Shown here: one piece after another, positions 7,237 to 9,976 of the stretch | Layout: every line of letters starts with the position of its first letter | Numbering within the stretch: position 1 is the first letter of the stretch | Made by a program: the position numbers and the translations under genes | Assembly (NCBI GenBank): GCA_023228995.1 | Contig: JALOAD010000080.1 | Location: forward strand, 1 to 9,976 | Origin: Candidatus Muiribacterium halophilum | GTDB lineage: Bacteria > Muiribacteriota > Muiribacteriia > Muiribacteriales > Muiribacteriaceae | Length of the DNA stretch: 9,976 bases | Direction of reading: 5' to 3' | The notes under the pieces: generated by a model | Seen by the model: the letters and a program-made list of their open reading frames with translations, nothing else | Databases searched by the model: none | Told to the model about the DNA's origin: nothing

Positions 7237-7271
7237 AAAAAACTTCCATATAATTATTATGGAAGTTTTTT
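7237..7271 (+). terminator. Terminator-like hairpin containing the next gene's start codon
   Basis: AAAAAACTTCCATA at 7237-7250 pairs perfectly over 14 bases with TATGGAAGTTTTTT at 7258-7271, with a 7-base loop and a six-T run. It follows the AAA+ gene by 16 bases. The ATG of the next gene (7259-7261) lies in the 3' arm, so the structure may act as an attenuator or may hide the start codon. Confidence 0.75.
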
Positions 7272-7483
7272 ATAATGTTCAGATAATATTAAGAAATGAT
7301 TTTGGTGATTTTTTAGGAAAAAAAGCTAAAATATCACAAGAACAATATAATGATTTAATTGATATGTCAAGGAAATTTCATTTAGGTGGATTTGAATTAT
7401 CATTAGAAGATGATACCTTTATGGTATTTCCACCAGACATAGTCAAAAAATCAATTTTAATAATTAAAAAAGAAATAATATGA
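7259..7483 (+). CDS. Small hypothetical protein, first gene of an overlapping trio
   Basis: The 74-residue protein is not recognised. It has a beta-like start (VQIILRN), a short polar helix (SQEQYNDLIDMSRKF, 26-40), the strand-turn-strand FELSLEDDTFMVFPPD (45-60), and a hydrophobic end KKSILIIKK. This looks like one small compact domain. No signal peptide is visible. The ATG at 7259 is inside the preceding hairpin. The next in-frame ATG would leave only 39 residues and remove coding-like sequence, so I keep 7259. It overlaps the next gene by four bases (ATGA), which suggests translational coupling. I see no promoter match between the end of the AAA+ gene and this start, so expression probably needs read-through. 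Confidence 0.65.
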   Translation: MEVFYNVQIILRNDFGDFLGKKAKISQEQYNDLIDMSRKFHLGGFELSLEDDTFMVFPPDIVKKSILIIKKEII

Positions 7484-8037
7484 AAAAAGAAGTAAAAATA
7501 TTAGCTTTATCATATAGCAATGCTGGTTTAGATTCTTATATCTTAATTCTAACTGAATTAAAAAGTAATAGGAAAATACCTATTATTATAAAATCACACG
7601 AAGCTATACAAATATTAGAAAACTTGGAAAATAAAAAAACACATAATAATAGCAATATTTATAATCTAATTAAAAAAATCACAGATATATATAATACCAA
7701 ACTTAAAGAAGTTTATATATATTCTGTATTAGAGGGATTATTTTATAGTAAATTGATTTTTTCAGATTTTGAATTTGAATGTAATATAGCAGAAGCCATA
7801 ACACTTTCGGTAATATACAATTCTCCTATCAAAATTTCAAGAGAGGTGTTTAATAATGTATCTATAGCAATGAATGATGATGGGACTGCACCAAAGGAAG
7901 ATAATTTTGTTGAGGAAAAAAATGATGATATTGAAAATGTGGAAGAAAATGATTTAGAATATCTATTAGAGGAAGCCATAAATAAAGAAAATTATGAATT
8001 AGCTGCTAAAATACGAGATAAAATTAAAAAAAGGTAA
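7480..8037 (+). CDS. Divergent bifunctional nuclease (BFN/DUF151) domain protein with C-terminal UVR motif
   Basis: The 185-residue layout is that of Bacteroidota BFN proteins. The BFN-like domain covers about 4-130: an initial strand, RKIPIIIKSHEAIQILENLE (31-50, matching the usual R-x-LPIIIG..EA..I), then YNLIKKITDIY, a VYIYSVLEGLFYSKLIF segment (78-94), and AEAITLSVIYNSPIKIS (104-120). An acidic linker (about 139-160) leads to a UVR motif, LEEAINKENYELAAKIRD (163-180), as in UvrB/UvrC and ClpC. The signature RPSDA before the last helix is replaced by CNIAEA (101-106), and the RPxTHDL stretch is also changed. Nuclease activity may therefore be lost, and the UVR motif may serve protein contacts. 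It is coupled to both neighbours by overlapping stop and start codons. It was probably acquired from a host. Confidence 0.8.
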   Translation: MKKEVKILALSYSNAGLDSYILILTELKSNRKIPIIIKSHEAIQILENLENKKTHNNSNIYNLIKKITDIYNTKLKEVYIYSVLEGLFYSKLIFSDFEFECNIAEAITLSVIYNSPIKISREVFNNVSIAMNDDGTAPKEDNFVEEKNDDIENVEENDLEYLLEEAINKENYELAAKIRDKIKKR

Positions 8038-8378
8038 TGAAATTAGACATAAATGAAGTAAATCACAATTATATTAAAAGAGTTGTGATTTTTTCACTTT
8101 TTCTTTATAAGAATTATATAAGAAAACCTAATGTTTATTTATATAATATAAATAATTTCATCAAAAATAAATTAGGAATGGATATAAATATTAAAATAGA
8201 TTATGAGTCCAAAAGTTTAGAAGAAGAAAGAGAAATTCTAATAGATAGTTTACTAAAAGAGGAGACATCTAACTATCAATCAATAATTCATGTTTCTTTC
8301 AATACATCCACCAGATATGTAACTATGGATATTGATATAAATGATGAAGAAAAATATTCAAATTTTCTTTATTTATAG
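8037..8378 (+). CDS. Hypothetical protein, 113 aa, last gene of the overlapping trio
   Basis: This family is not recognised. A partly hydrophobic stretch near the N-terminus (VVIFSLFLYKNYI, 16-28) is too short and interrupted for a confident membrane segment. Residues 60-76 form a charged helix (SLEEEREILIDSLLKEE), and 82-102 look like beta strands (SIIHVSFNTSTRYVTMDIDI). The ATG shares one base with the previous stop (TAATG), so translation is probably coupled to the BFN-like gene. It ends with TAG, just before the next promoter. A hairpin with a T run lies 24 bases into the coding sequence. Being unable to assign it, I infer only that it belongs to the same functional unit as its two overlapping neighbours. 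Confidence 0.65.
   Translation: MKLDINEVNHNYIKRVVIFSLFLYKNYIRKPNVYLYNINNFIKNKLGMDINIKIDYESKSLEEEREILIDSLLKEETSNYQSIIHVSFNTSTRYVTMDIDINDEEKYSNFLYL
8060..8094 (+). promoter_or_regulatory. Hairpin with T run near the start of the third gene (possible attenuator)
   Basis: AAATCACAA at 8060-8068 pairs with TTGTGATTT at 8083-8091 (9 bp, 14-base loop), and the T run reaches 8094. A competing stem, GTGA (8085-8088) with TCAC (8094-8097), uses the same 3' arm. It may be coding sequence with a chance repeat. Confidence 0.35.
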
Positions 8379-8408
8379 TTGTTTATATCAAAAAATGTTG
8401 TATATTTG
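8379..8408 (+). promoter_or_regulatory. Bacteroidota-type promoter for the 8439 gene
   Basis: TATATTTG at 8401-8408 lies in the third exact copy of TGTATATTTGCAT (8399-8411). The TTG at 8379-8381 is 19 bases upstream. The start codon is 30 bases after the box, in an A-rich leader. Confidence 0.8.
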
Positions 8409-8438
8409 CATATTATTTAATCACAAAAAATTATAATT

Positions 8439-9275
8439 ATGTATCGAGATTATAACAAAGAAGAATTGTTTGAAAAAATTGATAAATTATCAATTGAAAG
8501 AACTAATAATCAAGTTATCACAAAGTACAATGGTGTTGTTATCAACATTTCAAATGTATCTAATAGATATGAAATATTTGATTTATCTAAATATCTAAAA
8601 GAAAAAATAGAGTTAATTGAAAAAAATTTCAATATATCAAAGTATGAATTTCTAATTACAAAAGGTAGACAATATTTAACATTAGTATCTGATGAAGTTA
8701 CTATAAATGATATAATTTTTCAAAAAACTTTTTATATACAAAATTCTACAGACAGATCCAGAAAATTATCATTTTATGTTGGATTGCGATCTAACAAATT
8801 TAGTTTGATTAGAGGTAATAATATTGAATTAAATAAAAAACACTTAACCGGTATTACACAGATTGCTGAAAGTGCTATTGAAGGATTAAATGAGGAATCT
8901 TTTGACGATCAAATTGAATCTATTAAATCATTAGTAGGACATACTATTAAATTTTCTAATATTAGAAAAGTCATTTTAGGAAATGATGAAAAAATTCCTA
9001 AAATTAATCATCAAAAATTTGATATGTTTAAGAATCTAATTAAAAATAGTTTATATGATACATTAACACCTCTCCAAAGAAGAGAACTTAGTAAATATTC
9101 TGAACATTTTACACTAACAGAAGATTTTGTAGTAGATGCATTTTTAGTATTAAATTGTTATCTTAGTATATTTAGACAACAAGATTCACATATTATAAAA
9201 ACAGAATCTGATCGAATTTTCAAAATTACCCAATATGCTATAAGAAATAGTAGATTAGAAACATTATTCAACTAA
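8439..9275 (+). CDS. Hypothetical phage-type protein, weak DUF932 resemblance
   Basis: The 278-residue protein has no motif that I can assign firmly. The stretch QNSTDRSRKLSFYVGLRSNK (101-120) recalls the NSHDGS...GxxRLVCSNG segment of DUF932 proteins, which are common in phages and plasmids and of unknown role. The position in the chain fits too, with a beta-rich region before it (about 24-100) and a mainly helical region after it. The helical half contains LTPLQRREL (209-217) and a hydrophobic helix VVDAFLVLNCYLSIF (231-245). No catalytic motif, signal peptide or membrane span is evident. It is transcribed alone from its own promoter and is followed after 90 bases by the terminal nuclease gene. 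The DUF932 call is tentative. Confidence 0.7.
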   Translation: MYRDYNKEELFEKIDKLSIERTNNQVITKYNGVVINISNVSNRYEIFDLSKYLKEKIELIEKNFNISKYEFLITKGRQYLTLVSDEVTINDIIFQKTFYIQNSTDRSRKLSFYVGLRSNKFSLIRGNNIELNKKHLTGITQIAESAIEGLNEESFDDQIESIKSLVGHTIKFSNIRKVILGNDEKIPKINHQKFDMFKNLIKNSLYDTLTPLQRRELSKYSEHFTLTEDFVVDAFLVLNCYLSIFRQQDSHIIKTESDRIFKITQYAIRNSRLETLFN

Positions 9276-9317
9276 TAAAAAAATTACAAACAAAATCATG
9301 TAATTACCTCTGTGGTA

Positions 9318-9325
9318 TAGATTTG
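9318..9325 (+). promoter_or_regulatory. Possible weak promoter for the terminal nuclease gene
   Basis: TAGATTTG at 9318-9325 fits TAnnTTTG and lies about 40 bases before the start codon. It lacks the following C and has no TTG at the right distance, so it is clearly weaker than the others. Confidence 0.4.
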
Positions 9326-9365
9326 AAAAAAATAATTAGAGAAATAAAATTAAAAGAATTATTAA

Positions 9366-9976
9366 ATGATAGAAAAAATTAGAAAACAATTAGAAGTATA
9401 TAGTGATCCATTATTCAAATTTGATCCAATACCTCATATTTATACTTATGATGGTGAAGTATATGAATCAGTTACAACATTTTTGAAGCAATTTCACATT
9501 CCATTTGATAAAAATAGAGCTGAAGGAATAGCACTAAAATTGGGAGTATCCAAAGAAGAAGTTCTGAAAATGTGGGAAGATAAAGCCAATTATGCTGGTA
9601 TGTTAGGCACAGAAGTTCATGAATGGATTGAATATTACTATAACAAAAAGTGGAAAAAACTTCCACAAAATCCAGAGGTTATAGATCGAATTGATAAGTT
9701 TAATAGAATACATAACTCTAAACTTTATAAATTAACTAATATTGCTAATGAAGTTCGTATATTCTCTAAAAAATGGAAATTAGCGGGCACCATAGATGCA
9801 TTATTTATTTATAATAATAAACTATTCATAATTGATTATAAAACAAATAAGGAATTAACAACTCAAAATAATTTTGGAGAGTATTTATTACCACCTTTTG
9901 ATAAATATGATAAATGTCATTTACATGAATATTCAATTCAATTATCTTTATATTCTTTAATATTAAAAGAACAAGG
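9366..9976 (+). CDS. PD-(D/E)XK nuclease, RecB/Cas4-like phage exonuclease type (3' end beyond window)
   Basis: The gene opens at the ATG at 9366 and stays open for 203 codons to the window edge, so the protein is incomplete. Family features are in order. HIYTYDGEVYESVTTFLKQF (24-43) is the usual H-x-Y...SVT.fL opening. GTEVHEWIE (81-89) carries H85 and E89. E129 is followed by AGTIDALF (140-147) with D144. IIDYKTNK (155-162) contains the catalytic D157 and K159. IQLSLYSLIL (191-200) is the QxxxY motif. Together these form a complete metal-dependent nuclease core that cuts or resects DNA. In phages such enzymes act in recombination or in degrading host DNA. No Cas4-type cysteine cluster is visible in the part present. 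A weak promoter precedes it. Confidence 0.88.
   Translation, partial: MIEKIRKQLEVYSDPLFKFDPIPHIYTYDGEVYESVTTFLKQFHIPFDKNRAEGIALKLGVSKEEVLKMWEDKANYAGMLGTEVHEWIEYYYNKKWKKLPQNPEVIDRIDKFNRIHNSKLYKLTNIANEVRIFSKKWKLAGTIDALFIYNNKLFIIDYKTNKELTTQNNFGEYLLPPFDKYDKCHLHEYSIQLSLYSLILKEQ

Noticed and set aside
9282-9305. AATTAC...GTAATT inverted repeat after the 8439 gene
   Set aside because: Only 6 A/T-rich pairs with a 12-base loop and no T run; too weak for a terminator.
9472-9666. Minus-strand open frame opposite the terminal nuclease
   Set aside because: The + strand carries the complete set of PD-(D/E)XK motifs through the same bases.
1-9976. CRISPR array, tRNA, rRNA, insertion sequence or attachment site
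   Set aside because: I saw no regularly spaced repeats, cloverleaf-like sequence, transposase motifs or long direct or terminal repeats.

Overview
The window is about 10 kb of very AT-rich, tightly packed DNA (roughly a quarter G+C by eye). Nearly all genes lie on the + strand. It uses the standard code: TAA, TGA and TAG all end genes. Two signals point to a Bacteroidota host. Most transcription units start with a TAtaTTTGC element, matching the Bacteroidota -7 box TAnnTTTG, usually with a TTG 19-20 bases upstream. Start codons follow A-rich leaders with no Shine-Dalgarno sequence. Dense small unknown genes, a CCA-adding enzyme, several nucleases and a MoxR/VWA pair suggest a large bacteriophage, or less likely another large mobile element. 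No capsid, tail, portal, terminase or integrase gene is present, so the phage call is inference.

Layout. Bases 1-221 hold coding-like fragments in shifting frames, probably one broken gene. An unknown 154-residue protein follows (257-721). A promoter then drives a VWA protein with a metallopeptidase-like HExxH domain and a two-repeat DnaJ-type zinc insert (764-2161). It ends at a hairpin terminator shared with a small minus-strand gene (2211-2462). A promoter at 2502 drives a CCA-adding enzyme (true start 2525) and a small acidic protein (3657-3926). The promoter at 3951 drives a DUF2779-type fusion of a Cas4/RecB-like nuclease and a DEDD-type exonuclease (3981-5999). The promoter at 6037 drives a MoxR-like AAA+ ATPase (6096-7220), followed by a terminator-like hairpin. 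That hairpin contains the start codon of a three-gene overlapping cluster (7259-8378), whose middle gene is a divergent bifunctional-nuclease/UVR protein. The promoter at 8401 drives a protein with weak DUF932 resemblance (8439-9275). The window ends inside a clear PD-(D/E)XK nuclease gene (9366 to the edge).

How the genes may work together. The AAA+ ATPase and the VWA/metallopeptidase protein are the two halves of a classic MoxR-VWA chaperone pair, here separated by four genes but each with its own copy of the same promoter type. The two PD-(D/E)XK nucleases and the DEDD-type domain suggest DNA processing or degradation. The CCA enzyme suggests maintenance of tRNA ends during infection. The most unusual points are the zinc insert in the VWA protein, the degenerate BFN-UVR homologue, and the start codon buried in a terminator-like hairpin.
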